A stretch of 55,018 bases of DNA from Candidatus Treponema caballi. GTDB taxonomy: Bacteria; Spirochaetota; Spirochaetia; Treponematales; Treponemataceae. A model generated the notes under the pieces. The model saw nothing but the letters and a program-made list of their open reading frames with translations. It searched no databases and was not told the DNA's origin. Every line of letters begins with the position of its first letter. The first letter of the stretch is position 1. Shown here in pieces: positions 1 to 9,287 of this stretch. Position numbers and translations under genes: made by a program. Location: the NCBI GenBank assembly GCA_018066285.1, contig JAGHRS010000032.1, positions 1 to 55,018 of the forward strand, written 5' to 3'.

Positions 1-16
1 ATCTCTACATTTCATC

Positions 17-46
17 TTGCGTTTAAATTATTATTAGAAGTATAAT
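17..46 (+). promoter_or_regulatory. Promoter of the DUF362 gene, leaderless type
   Basis: TTGCGT (17-22), 18-nt spacer, TATAAT (41-46). The ATG follows 8 nt after the -10 box, so transcription should start at or next to the start codon. Confidence 0.55.
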
Positions 47-54
47 AAATTAGT

Positions 55-1209
55 ATGGGTGCAAAAGTCGCTTTAGAAAAATGCGCAGACTACGATTTTG
101 ACAAAGTCTACGCTGCAATTGAGAAGATGATGTCTCTTGTTCCTCCGCCGGATGTAGCGGGCAAGACAGTCCTCATTAAACCAAACATCCTTTCGCCCAA
201 AAAACCTGAATATGCCATCTGCACTCATCCTGTTGTCGTCGCGGCATCTGTAAAGGCTTTTGTAAAACGTGGCGCTAAGGTCATTGTCGGTGAATCCCCG
301 GCAACAGCAAACTCAACAGCCGCCGCAAAAGCTACCGGCATGTACAGCCTGATTCAGGAAAACGGCGGTGAATGGGTCGATTTCAGTGAAGCTACCCAGA
401 TAACCTGTGAAGAATGCAAGATCTGCAAGACATTCGATTTTGCAAAGCCATTTACCCAGGCGGATGTTGTCGTCACCGTCGCAAAGCTTAAGACGCACCA
501 GTTCATGTCATATACTGGCACGATGAAGAATCTCTTCGGTCTCATCATCGGCCTCAACAAGGCAAAGACGCATTACCGCTTCCAGAACAAGCAGGATTTC
601 TCTGCTTTCATTACCGACCTCAACATTGCCGCTAATCCGCAGTACGCCATCATGGATGCGATTGTCGGCATGGAAGGCAAGGGTGGCCCCGGAAACGGTG
701 ACCCCGTCCAGCTTGGCTTCCTGGCAGCTTCAGACAACACGCTTGCTGTAGACTGGGCATGCGCCTCAATCGTCGGTTACGAGCCTGCTCAGATACCGAT
801 TCTGAAAGAAGCACTGAGCCGCAAGAAGTGGCTTTCCTCCCCGGATGAAATAACCTACGCGGGCTGCACTCCTGCTGAAGTAAAGCCTGCTTCCTTCAAG
901 ATTGTCCGCGAAGCCGCCGCAGCTGTCACACTGCAGAAGATGCTGCCAAGTGCCCTGAACAACCTTGCCGCGCTCGTTTTCGTAAAGACGCCGCGTTTCA
1001 ACGCAAAGAAGTGCATCCGCTGCGGAAAATGCGCAGAAATCTGCCCGGCGCACATTCTGCGTTTCAGCACCAGGAACGCCGAAGTTGCTCCGGAAGGAAC
1101 GCCGAACGCAGAAAAGTTCATCACCATGGAAGACAGGAAGAAGTGTCTGCACTGTTTCTGCTGCCACGAAATCTGCCCGGTAGAGGCAATCTCACTGCAT
1201 AAGTTCTAA
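55..1209 (+). CDS. DUF362 domain protein with C-terminal 2x[4Fe-4S] ferredoxin
   Basis: 384 aa. Residues 1 to about 300 match the DUF362 family, an iron-sulfur-associated domain of unknown reaction. The last 70 residues hold two ferredoxin motifs, CIRCGKCAEICP and CLHCFCCHEICP, each CxxCxxCxxxCP, so two [4Fe-4S] clusters are expected. There are no membrane segments or signal peptide, so the protein should be cytosolic. An electron-transfer role is inferred from the clusters; the substrate is unknown. The ATG at 55 has no Shine-Dalgarno sequence but lies 8 nt after a TATAAT box, so the mRNA is probably leaderless. The next gene is a chemotaxis receptor in the same direction with its own ribosome site, so no operon partner is evident. 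Confidence 0.88.
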   Translation: MGAKVALEKCADYDFDKVYAAIEKMMSLVPPPDVAGKTVLIKPNILSPKKPEYAICTHPVVVAASVKAFVKRGAKVIVGESPATANSTAAAKATGMYSLIQENGGEWVDFSEATQITCEECKICKTFDFAKPFTQADVVVTVAKLKTHQFMSYTGTMKNLFGLIIGLNKAKTHYRFQNKQDFSAFITDLNIAANPQYAIMDAIVGMEGKGGPGNGDPVQLGFLAASDNTLAVDWACASIVGYEPAQIPILKEALSRKKWLSSPDEITYAGCTPAEVKPASFKIVREAAAAVTLQKMLPSALNNLAALVFVKTPRFNAKKCIRCGKCAEICPAHILRFSTRNAEVAPEGTPNAEKFITMEDRKKCLHCFCCHEICPVEAISLHKF

Positions 1210-1293
1210 ACAGTACTGTTCATACATCCCACAGCCCTTTTTTTACATAATACAGTTCGTTAAATGTTTATCCTTTTTATCGTAGATTTTTTC

Positions 1294-1322
1294 GTGACAA
1301 TCTGAAAAGATTGGTGTACTCT
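1294..1322 (+). promoter_or_regulatory. Possible sigma70-type promoter of the chemotaxis receptor
   Basis: GTGACA (1294-1299), 17-nt spacer, TACTCT (1317-1322). No sigma28-type sequence was recognised upstream. A weak call based on spacing and partial matches. Confidence 0.35.
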
Positions 1323-1356
1323 CATACCGAGAGTTTTGTTGTTTGCTGGAGTATGT

Positions 1357-3210
1357 ATGCAGAATAAAATCATTAAACCTTTTTCCTTTAAAGTACCACT
1401 CTTTTATTCGCTGGTTTTTATAGTGCCTATCATCCTGTGCTGGACCTGGTGTGTTTATTTGAAACTTTTCACCTTGCAGGAAACATTCGATGTCTTCCTG
1501 CAACCAACCATCATCGGACTAAGTACACTCGTTCTCGTCATCATAGGAATTTTCTACATCATCAACGACAAAATACTCCATTCATATGACGGCACTCCTG
1601 AGTCTGTCGCAAAACTCAACAAGCAGGCTACTGTATTCGAACTTGGCACCGTTTTCCTTGCCCTGGCAAACTCTTATGTTGTTCCAAACATTGTTTTTCT
1701 TGCTTTCAAGATGAAGGGCTCTTCAACAAATGTCACTCCAATTCTGCTTACTTTCTTCGGTATGACGTTTCTTCTGGCACTTCTGTTCTACATCATATTC
1801 TACCGTCATCTTCAGCGGGAATTAAAAGATCTGCCGTTTACCCGTGAAAACATCGCGTTCCCGATTATTGCGCGAAGTATCATCGTATCCAGCTTTTCCA
1901 GCACAGGTCTTGTTCTGCTCATGATGAGCGTCATGTTTTCTTCCGCAGACATTCTGTACACCACACTTGAGCTGATACCCCGCTATTATCTGCCCGTCGG
2001 ACTGCTCGGTGTCAGTTCCATTGTTGCCGACATTTATTTCCAGATGAAGGGAAATGTAGACCGCGTCAAGGAAATTTCCGAATTCTCAATGTCACTTGCC
2101 CAGAAGGATTACACGATTAAGAATCTGGAAGTCCTTTCTCGGGATGAATTCGGTGCCCTTGCCAATGACTGCAACACATTCTTCAATGTTACGAAAAACC
2201 TGCTTGGCATAATCAATAATTCAGTTGATGCTGCAGTTGGAACGTCTGAAACATTTGCTGAAGACATGAAAAAATCTTCAGAATCAATCATGCAGATTGC
2301 AGACAGTATCACCAACATTCAGGATAAGACAAAGAGCCAGACAGAAGCTGTAGAAAGCTCAAAAGGCGCAATCAACCAGATGCTCGAAAAGCTTTCTGTG
2401 CTCGACAAGGCTACGGAAACACAGGTTAAGGATGTCGGTGAATCCAGCCATGCCATTGAGGAAATGGTCGCCAACATCAGATCTGTAACACAGATTCTTG
2501 AATCAAACGCAGATTCCGTTACTAATCTCAAAGACAAGTCTGAAAGCGGCCGTACAATGATCGATGCTTCAGTTTCAATTGCAACAGATATCATGGAAAA
2601 ATCAGAAAGCCTGAAAGAAGCGAGTTCCATCATTCAGAGCATTGCTTCACAGACAAACCTTCTTGCAATGAACGCGGCTATTGAAGCTGCGCACGCAGGT
2701 GAATCCGGAAAGGGTTTTGCCGTTGTCGCAGATGAAATCAGAAAGCTCGCGGAAGAATCAAACGAACAGGGTTCCAGAATTACGCAGCAGCTTGAAGAAT
2801 TCCAGGAAGCTGTCTCCGGTATTTCAAGCAACACTAAGGAGATTCAGACTGAGTTCGAGCAGATTTTCCAGCTGACGGATGAAGTCAAAAACCGCGAGAT
2901 TGAAATCAGGAACGCGATGGAAGTGCAGACTTCTGAAAGTGACAGCATTCTTTCTGCAATGGACGAAATTACTTCTACAGCAAACACCATAAAAGAGGAA
3001 TCAGGTAATCTCATACAGGGAAGCAATCAGATTGAAACTGAAATAAACAAGCTGTCGGGCATCTCAAAGGAAATTGAGGATGAAATGCTCGACATTGTTG
3101 AACACTCAGACAAGATTGCCGCAACAACTTCCACAGTTACCGATGGTGCAAACAAGAACAAGGACAACATGCTCGACATTCAGGAAGAGGTCAATCAGTT
3201 CAAGATCTGA
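1357..3210 (+). CDS. Methyl-accepting chemotaxis protein with six-helix membrane sensor
   Basis: 617 aa from the ATG at 1357, chosen because GGAG lies 5 nt upstream; an in-frame TTG at 1336 would add seven residues but has no ribosome site. About 230 N-terminal residues form some six hydrophobic segments with short loops, in place of the usual periplasmic ligand domain. A HAMP-like linker follows, then the long coiled-coil signalling domain with the conserved hairpin tip ([19 protein letters not shown], then [20 protein letters not shown]). The protein should pass signals to CheA/CheW and control flagellar motors. The ligand is unknown; the sensor may detect membrane state or a small molecule within the bilayer. 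Confidence 0.93.
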   Translation: MQNKIIKPFSFKVPLFYSLVFIVPIILCWTWCVYLKLFTLQETFDVFLQPTIIGLSTLVLVIIGIFYIINDKILHSYDGTPESVAKLNKQATVFELGTVFLALANSYVVPNIVFLAFKMKGSSTNVTPILLTFFGMTFLLALLFYIIFYRHLQRELKDLPFTRENIAFPIIARSIIVSSFSSTGLVLLMMSVMFSSADILYTTLELIPRYYLPVGLLGVSSIVADIYFQMKGNVDRVKEISEFSMSLAQKDYTIKNLEVLSRDEFGALANDCNTFFNVTKNLLGIINNSVDAAVGTSETFAEDMKKSSESIMQIADSITNIQDKTKSQTEAVESSKGAINQMLEKLSVLDKATETQVKDVGESSHAIEEMVANIRSVTQILESNADSVTNLKDKSESGRTMIDASVSIATDIMEKSESLKEASSIIQSIASQTNLLAMNAAIEAAHAGESGKGFAVVADEIRKLAEESNEQGSRITQQLEEFQEAVSGISSNTKEIQTEFEQIFQLTDEVKNREIEIRNAMEVQTSESDSILSAMDEITSTANTIKEESGNLIQGSNQIETEINKLSGISKEIEDEMLDIVEHSDKIAATTSTVTDGANKNKDNMLDIQEEVNQFKI

Positions 3211-3225
3211 CGAAAGCGTTTACGT

Positions 3226-5178
3226 CTACCAGACCTTGCATCTCTTTTCAGGCGGCAGATACATGCCGTCGCTTTCTTTTATGCTGTACGTCCCGTAAAA
3301 CTCGTCGAACAGCTGGAACGTGTAGTTTACGCGTACATACGGAATTGCATGTGTATCAATTTTTATAATGCTGTTCAAGGAAGCCTCCTCGAACACTTTA
3401 CACCACTGTTCCGCGTAACTTCTGAAAAACAGGTCGTAATCAAAATCAGGATACGTTTTTGCAATATCCAGCATGACTGCCATGCCGCCAGCATCAGCGG
3501 TCACTTCTCCCTGATAATAGGTATCACTGTTACGCGATTCGACGACATCTTTTACCGCAGCCCCTGCTGCCAGTTTCAGTGTTTTCTGGTTCAAAACCGC
3601 AAGATCCCGATAATCCCACCAATCAGCATTGTTACCGTCTTTATCCCAGCGGCAGCCTGTATTGTCAAACGCATGCGTTATCTCATGTCCTATGACCGTT
3701 CCGAGATATGCCAGATTCTTTTCAATCGGCCACTCAGTGTTGTACATGACATTGATGATGCCGGCAAAAATATTGATGGAATTGTTGTTCGGCTTATAGA
3801 AAGCATTTATGACTGTAGGATAATCCTGAATCCAGCGGTCTTTCTGGTTAGTTCCCAATGAAAGCTGAACATTAAAGGCTTCGACCTGCCGGGTGATTCT
3901 GACGGCATTCTTAAGCAGGGCGCCTTCTACGGATGAGTCAAACAGTTCAAACGATGTCCAGTCATTCATTTCTGCTTTTCCAATAAAGAACTTCATGTTG
4001 TCGAGCTTTTCAAAAGCACCCCGTCGTGTCTTTTCGCTTATCCAGTCAGCCTGTTCAAACCGCTTCTTATAGTCGCTGATTATCATCTTCGTCAGTTCCG
4101 TAACTTCTGCGATAGACTCGTCAGACACATACCGTGCATACCAGGCCTGACTTACTGGCTCTGAAAGGAGTTCCAATGCCCTGATGTTCATATTTTCGTC
4201 TGAAACTGGAACATAGTCCTCGTAGATGGTTTTCAGCATATCATTAAGTAACGAGATGCTTTCCTCATCAAAAAAGAGCGTGTACTCATTGAGGAACTGC
4301 AGTATGGTCATCCACTTGAACTGCTCAAGGTTTTCTTCTGTACAGGCTTCATTCATGTTCCTGAACAACTGCTCCCAATAAATACGTACAGATGTGACGG
4401 AACCGCCTTTCTTTGCCGCTATGTCAAAAACAGGCAGATTGGTGTACGTTGCGTTCCACCGCTCTTCCGTATACGTTCCAGTACTGTTCCATACATTATC
4501 AAACAACTGCTTTTCAAAGAGGAACGTTTCTTCAACCCGTCCGGCAGCAACTGATTCATCCCATCCACATTTGACAAGAAGGGCTGTATAAAAATCTTTC
4601 AGAGCATCAATAACCTTCTTGTTATCTTCATTTTCTGTATCAAACGTCGTAAATGCCACACTAACCTGTACTCCGGGCACAAACCCAGATAACTCATTCA
4701 GGTCCGAGTTCGTCCATGTCCACATGAATGGAAGACAGTCCGGCAGAGTGTCACTGTACGCTGTCGCCCACAGTTCATCATACGACTGTATTGCAAGATA
4801 CTGGTTGATTATTTCCATGGCAGGCTTCATGCCAAGCGCGTTTCGTGTATCCTTATCAGTAAGCTGGCTGTAAAAAGTCTTACACAGAATCTCTTCCGGA
4901 GAAATGGATTCTGTTTCCTTCAGCATGGCCTTAATCTGTTCGGTCGATGTTTCTGCCTGTTCTCCAAAGAACGAAACATCGGTTGCTCCTTCCGGGAGTT
5001 CCGCATGTGCTTTCAGCCACTGGTAGTTCACCGACTGATAGAAGTCGTCTTTCAGCGATGGCTTGTGCTTTTCGTATGTTCCGGCAAGGTTGCTGTTGAT
5101 CCAGTTTCCGTCATGCGTTGAGGAGCAACCCGCCAGCATGCAGATTACACACAATAATAAAATAAACGTTTTTTTCAT
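3226..5178 (-). CDS. M13 family (neprilysin/PepO-like) zinc metallopeptidase, lipoprotein
   Basis: 650 aa. It begins with a lipoprotein signal peptide ending in LAGC, so the mature protein is a lipid-anchored envelope or surface enzyme. The peptidase M13 N-terminal domain fills the first 400 residues. The catalytic domain shows the zinc motif HEITH inside GHEITHAFD and the downstream ExxxD-type motif in GEVTADAGG (usually ENxAD). The length fits the family (about 630-750 aa). These enzymes cut small peptides, so a role in peptide feeding or interaction with host or microbial peptides is likely. GAGAGGG precedes the ATG. It converges on the chemotaxis gene with only 15 bp between them and no terminator visible. 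Confidence 0.93.
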   Translation of the reverse strand: MKKTFILLLCVICMLAGCSSTHDGNWINSNLAGTYEKHKPSLKDDFYQSVNYQWLKAHAELPEGATDVSFFGEQAETSTEQIKAMLKETESISPEEILCKTFYSQLTDKDTRNALGMKPAMEIINQYLAIQSYDELWATAYSDTLPDCLPFMWTWTNSDLNELSGFVPGVQVSVAFTTFDTENEDNKKVIDALKDFYTALLVKCGWDESVAAGRVEETFLFEKQLFDNVWNSTGTYTEERWNATYTNLPVFDIAAKKGGSVTSVRIYWEQLFRNMNEACTEENLEQFKWMTILQFLNEYTLFFDEESISLLNDMLKTIYEDYVPVSDENMNIRALELLSEPVSQAWYARYVSDESIAEVTELTKMIISDYKKRFEQADWISEKTRRGAFEKLDNMKFFIGKAEMNDWTSFELFDSSVEGALLKNAVRITRQVEAFNVQLSLGTNQKDRWIQDYPTVINAFYKPNNNSINIFAGIINVMYNTEWPIEKNLAYLGTVIGHEITHAFDNTGCRWDKDGNNADWWDYRDLAVLNQKTLKLAAGAAVKDVVESRNSDTYYQGEVTADAGGMAVMLDIAKTYPDFDYDLFFRSYAEQWCKVFEEASLNSIIKIDTHAIPYVRVNYTFQLFDEFYGTYSIKESDGMYLPPEKRCKVW

Positions 5179-5348
5179 TTTACCCTCTCTCTGATAGTTT
5201 TTTTGACTGCTTTATTAAATACCAAATAAAGAGACACTTGCAAGGACATTTTCTGTCCCATGATGTCTTCTATTAACAAAAGGCGGAAAATCCTTTACAA
5301 TTACTTAAAAAAGTTAATAAGGACTTAATTCCGTTCAACGAGGCCGCC

Positions 5349-6257
5349 ATGAAGATTTCAGACATTCTCAGCCAGAAAAAGCTTTCTGTCTCACTGGAGA
5401 TTTTCCCGCCTAAAAAGCAGACATCATACGACTCTGTTATTGATGCGGCGATGAAGCTTTGTTCTCTGTCTCCTGACTTCATGAGCATTACGTACGGCGC
5501 TGGCGGCAGTACAAAGCGGAACACAGCGGATATAGCAAACGAGCTTCAGACTAAGGGCGGCGTAACGGCGCTCGCACATCTTACCTGTGTCGGTGCTTCA
5601 AAAGAAAGCATTTCTTCAGTTGCAGACAATCTGGCCGCCCGCGGCATTGAGAACGTACTTGTTCTGCGCGGCGACATTCCGCAGCCTGACGAAAAAGGAA
5701 ACATGCCCGAAGGCTTTTTTGACGCATGGCAGACTGACGGATACGCGCACGCTTCTGACCTTGTGCAGGTCTTGAAAGCGGATGGCCGTTTCTGCATTGG
5801 AGGAGCGTGCTATCCTGAAGGGCATCCTGAAAGCCGTAACCGCGACGCAGACATTGAAAACGTAAAATACAAGGTTGAAGCCGGATGCGACTTCCTTACC
5901 ACACAGATGTTCTTCGACAACGACATGCTCTACAGCTTTCTGTACCGCCTGCAGTCAAAGGGCATTCATGTGCCGGTGCTTGCGGGCATTATGCCAATCA
6001 CGCAGGCAAGTCAGGTACAGCGCATGATAAAGCTTTCAAACGCCTACATTCCCCGCAAGCTGCTCATGCTTGTGGACAAGTTCGCAGACAATCCGGCCGC
6101 GCTCAAGCAGGCGGGCATTGCCTACGCGACGGACCAGATCATCGACCTTATTTCAAACGGCATCCGCGGCATCCACATCTACACCATGAACAAGCCGGAT
6201 GTAGCATCTGCCATCATGAGCAACATCAGCGACATCATTACTGCCGTAAACGCATAA
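5349..6257 (+). CDS. metF: 5,10-methylenetetrahydrofolate reductase
   Basis: 302 aa, usual length for bacterial MetF. It reduces 5,10-methylene-THF to 5-methyl-THF, the methyl donor for methionine synthase. The sequence shows the family N terminus (LSVSLEIFPPKK), the ITYGAGGS segment, the folate/FAD barrel stretch LVLRGDIP, and GCDFLTTQMFFDN. The start is the ATG at 5349 with GAGG upstream. It is followed 24 bp later by metH in the same direction, so the two form a methionine-regeneration operon. No SAM or cobalamin riboswitch could be recognised in the roughly 170-bp upstream gap. Confidence 0.97.
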   Translation: MKISDILSQKKLSVSLEIFPPKKQTSYDSVIDAAMKLCSLSPDFMSITYGAGGSTKRNTADIANELQTKGGVTALAHLTCVGASKESISSVADNLAARGIENVLVLRGDIPQPDEKGNMPEGFFDAWQTDGYAHASDLVQVLKADGRFCIGGACYPEGHPESRNRDADIENVKYKVEAGCDFLTTQMFFDNDMLYSFLYRLQSKGIHVPVLAGIMPITQASQVQRMIKLSNAYIPRKLLMLVDKFADNPAALKQAGIAYATDQIIDLISNGIRGIHIYTMNKPDVASAIMSNISDIITAVNA

Positions 6258-6281
6258 CAAAGCAGACGCCAGGAGGTCATC

Positions 6282-8831
6282 ATGTCATTCAACGAATTCC
6301 TCGCACACCACGCAGAGACCCGCACGCCCGTTTTCTTTGACGGCGGCATGGGCACCATGATTCAGGCTTCCGGCGTCACGGATTACCACGTTCCAGAAGA
6401 ACTCAACATCACCCACGCGGATGTGATTGCCGACATTCACCGGCAGTACGCAGAAGCGGGCGCGGACATCATCACGACAAACACGTTCGGCGCAACACCA
6501 ATCAAGCTGAAGGGCGCAAAGTGCTCACCAAAGGAAACAATAGCCGCGGCTGTCGCAAACGCACGCAAGGGCATTGCAGATGCCGGCAAGACGGGATTAT
6601 GCTTTGTCGCGTTCGACATCGGCCCGACAGGCTACCTGCTTGAACCAAGCGGAACACTCCCCTTTGAAGATGCCGTTTCCGCGTTCGCAGCCGCCGCAAA
6701 AGCAGGAGAAGCTGCAGGTGCCGACCTTGCCATCATTGAGACGATGAGCGACCTGTACGAGACAAAGGCCGCCATCCTCGCCGTAAAAGAGAACACTAAC
6801 CTCCCGATAATCGCGACCGTCACGTTTCAGGACAGCCGGCGCATGCTTTCAGGAGCCGATGTTGCCTCTGCCGTCACGACGCTCGAGTCGCTCGGTGTCA
6901 GCGCAATCGGCCTGAACTGCGGTGTAAGCCTTGCAGATGCCGCCGCCCTGACAGAAGAATTCCTTTCTTATGCAAGCGTGCCTGTCATCGTGCAGCCGAA
7001 CGCCGGCCTCCCTGTCGTTGAAAACGGACGCACCGTCTTCAAAGTGACGCCGGAAGAGTTCGGCCGCGCTCAGGCTGAAAACTTCAAGAAAGGCGCGCTC
7101 ATTCTCGGCGGCTGCTGCGGAACGACGCCTGCGCACATCGCCGCAGTGAAGGCGGAACTAGGGGACGGTTCTCTAGTCACTCAAACTCAGCGTGAACCAG
7201 GGGACGGTTCTCTGGTTCACCGCACGTTCGTTTCCTCGGGCACCACCGCCGTGCAGATCGGCGACGAGGCAGGAGCAGTCATCATCGGTGAGCGCATCAA
7301 CCCGACAGGCAAGAAAAAGTGCAAGGCGGCGCTTCTTGAAGGCGACATGCAGTTCGTTCTTAACGAGGCCGAAAGCCAGCTGAATGCGGGCGCATCCATA
7401 CTCGACGTGAACGTCGGCCTTCCGGGCATTGATGAAACGGCTGTCATGACACAGGTAGTGAAGCTTCTTCAGAAAACGTTCCTCTGCCCGCTCCAGATAG
7501 ACTCAAGCGAGCCGGCTGTTCTTGAAAGCGCAATGCGCGCCTACAACGGAAAGCCGCTCGTCAATTCAGTGAACGGCAAGCAGGCCGTCATGGATGCGGT
7601 CTTCCCGCTTGTAAAGAAATACGGCGGCGCTGTCGTCGCGCTCTGCCTTGATGAAAGCGGCATTCCGCCGACAGCAGAAGGACGCCTTGCCATCGCAAAG
7701 AAAATCGTCGCTGAGGCCGCCACCTACGGCATCAAGAAGAGCGACATCGTGCTCGACATGCTGACGCTTACCGTAAGCTCACAGCAGAAAGAGGCAGCAG
7801 AAACGCTCCGCGGCATTCAGCTCATCAAGGCGGATCCTGAACTCGCCGGCGTAAAGACAGTCCTCGGCGTCTCAAACATCTCGTTCGGCCTGCCACGCCG
7901 CGACATAGTGAACTCGCATTTCTTCAGCATGGCGCTCAACGCCGGCCTTGACGCATGCATCATCAATCCGCTTTCAGCGCCAATGATGGAAGCATACGAC
8001 ACGTACCGCATCATCTACGCAAAAGACGAAAACTGCATGCAGTTCATCGACAAATACGCGAACACCGTCGCCCCGACAGCAGGCGCGGGCACGCAGGCCT
8101 TGAATGCCGCTGGTGCCTCATCAGCAAACGCAGCTGCCGGAAGCGCATCCTCAGCGGCAGCAGCTTCAGAAAGCAGCTCAGCTGGCAGCGCGCTCATGGC
8201 GTGCATCATGAAAGGATACGCTGACCAGGCGGCGAAAGAGACGGAAGCGCTTTTGAAGACATGCGCTCCCATGGATATCGTCAACAACCACATTGTTCCC
8301 GCTCTCGACGCCGTCGGAAAGGATTACGCTGCCGGAAAGAAGTTCCTGCCGCAGCTGCTTCTGAGCGCCGACACCGTCTCAAACGCATTCGCCGTCCTTA
8401 AAGCCGCGCTCGCCTCATCCGGAGTAAAGCAGGAAGTCAAAGGACGAATCATCATGGCAACGGTGCAGGGCGACATTCACGACATCGGCAAGAACATCGT
8501 CGTCGCCATGCTCGAAAACTACGGATATGAAGTGCTCAACCTCGGCAAGGATGTCGCACCGGAACGCATCATCGAGACAGCGCTCAAGGAAAACATCAGC
8601 GTCATCGGCTTAAGCGCCCTCATGACGACGACCGTTCTCAGCATGGAAAAGACGATTGCCCTGCTCCGTGAGACTGAAGCAAAGCAGGCGGCTGCCGGAA
8701 AGCCGGTCAAGTTCACGGTCATGGTCGGCGGCGCAGTCCTGACACCAGAGTATGCAAAAAAAATCGGCGCTGACTACTATGGCAAAGATGCCATGGATAC
8801 AGTCAACGCCGCCAAGCAGATATTCGCTTAA
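6282..8831 (+). CDS. metH: Cobalamin-dependent methionine synthase lacking the reactivation domain
   Basis: 849 aa. Domains in order: homocysteine-binding barrel (about 1-290; FDGGMGTMIQASG; zinc cysteines in LNCGVS and GGCCGTT), pterin/methyl-THF-binding barrel (about 315-600; IIGERINPTGKKK), helical cap plus B12-binding domain (about 645-849; DIHDIGKNIV gives the cobalt-ligating His). It ends after the B12 domain; the C-terminal AdoMet-binding reactivation domain of E. coli MetH is absent, as known for some other bacteria, so a separate reactivase is expected. AGGAGG precedes the ATG. Two odd linkers: residues about 293-314 contain GDGSLV twice, encoded by REP-like palindromes, and residues about 606-640 are almost only Ala/Ser/Gly. 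Confidence 0.96.
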   Translation: MSFNEFLAHHAETRTPVFFDGGMGTMIQASGVTDYHVPEELNITHADVIADIHRQYAEAGADIITTNTFGATPIKLKGAKCSPKETIAAAVANARKGIADAGKTGLCFVAFDIGPTGYLLEPSGTLPFEDAVSAFAAAAKAGEAAGADLAIIETMSDLYETKAAILAVKENTNLPIIATVTFQDSRRMLSGADVASAVTTLESLGVSAIGLNCGVSLADAAALTEEFLSYASVPVIVQPNAGLPVVENGRTVFKVTPEEFGRAQAENFKKGALILGGCCGTTPAHIAAVKAELGDGSLVTQTQREPGDGSLVHRTFVSSGTTAVQIGDEAGAVIIGERINPTGKKKCKAALLEGDMQFVLNEAESQLNAGASILDVNVGLPGIDETAVMTQVVKLLQKTFLCPLQIDSSEPAVLESAMRAYNGKPLVNSVNGKQAVMDAVFPLVKKYGGAVVALCLDESGIPPTAEGRLAIAKKIVAEAATYGIKKSDIVLDMLTLTVSSQQKEAAETLRGIQLIKADPELAGVKTVLGVSNISFGLPRRDIVNSHFFSMALNAGLDACIINPLSAPMMEAYDTYRIIYAKDENCMQFIDKYANTVAPTAGAGTQALNAAGASSANAAAGSASSAAAASESSSAGSALMACIMKGYADQAAKETEALLKTCAPMDIVNNHIVPALDAVGKDYAAGKKFLPQLLLSADTVSNAFAVLKAALASSGVKQEVKGRIIMATVQGDIHDIGKNIVVAMLENYGYEVLNLGKDVAPERIIETALKENISVIGLSALMTTTVLSMEKTIALLRETEAKQAAAGKPVKFTVMVGGAVLTPEYAKKIGADYYGKDAMDTVNAAKQIFA
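7157..7220 (+). repeat. Two REP-like palindromes with constant loop inside metH
   Basis: Unit 1: ACTAG (7157-7161), loop GGGACGGTTCT (7162-7172), CTAGT (7173-7177). Unit 2: GTGAACCAG (7192-7200), the same 11-nt loop (7201-7211), CTGGTTCAC (7212-7220). The loop is identical while the arms differ but remain self-complementary. Both units are read in frame as GDGSLV in the linker between the first two MetH domains, with no stop codon. Confidence 0.85.
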
Positions 8832-8843
8832 GTCAGATTCCGC

Positions 8844-9284
8844 TTACAGGATGGTTACCGTGCCATCCTCTTTAACTTCAATCGTATCTCCCGTCTTTAC
8901 GGTATCAAGGAATTCCTGACCGAGCTGGTCAATCGCAATCATATTGCTGTGTTCCCAGACGACAGACAGGATGACACCCGCACCCGCGAGAGAATCGATG
9001 TGCTCAGAGAAAAGCATGCACGCAGGATTAATCCCCATAGAGCAGATGACCTGAATAACCATACCGCCCGTCGTGGAACCGATTGTCTGCGGCAGACACA
9101 GTGCCTTGCCCGTAATATTCTTCTCGAAAATGTCCGGATTGTTCTGATCTGCAACAATGACTTTATTTGCCTTTGCGAGCGCAGACTTCTGGAATGTCGC
9201 CAACGTGTTCACACCCTGATGTGACACGACCGCTTCTCCCTTGTAATATCCCGGATTTATGACTCTGCCTTTAAATTCCTTCAT
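8844..9284 (-). CDS. Aconitase X small subunit (swivel domain, DUF126)
   Basis: 146 aa. It matches the DUF126/AcnX swivel family: conserved LPQTIGSTTGG loop and a compact beta-rich domain. In split AcnX enzymes this subunit closes over the active site of the large subunit. Known AcnX members include cis-3-hydroxy-L-proline dehydratase (bacteria) and phosphomevalonate dehydratase (archaea); the substrate here is not clear. Its ATG lies 3 bp after the large-subunit stop, with AAAGGAGGAC inside the end of that gene, so the two are translationally linked. It converges on metH with a 12-bp gap. Confidence 0.88.
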   Translation of the reverse strand: MKEFKGRVINPGYYKGEAVVSHQGVNTLATFQKSALAKANKVIVADQNNPDIFEKNITGKALCLPQTIGSTTGGMVIQVICSMGINPACMLFSEHIDSLAGAGVILSVVWEHSNMIAIDQLGQEFLDTVKTGDTIEVKEDGTVTIL

Positions 9285-9287
9285 GTC

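Noticed and set aside
1336-1356. TTG start of the chemotaxis receptor
   Set aside because: The ATG at 1357 has a well-placed GGAG; the TTG has none.
5179-5348. SAM or cobalamin riboswitch before metF-metH
   Set aside because: No recognisable conserved core (such as a B12 box) or stem order could be found in this short A+T-rich gap.
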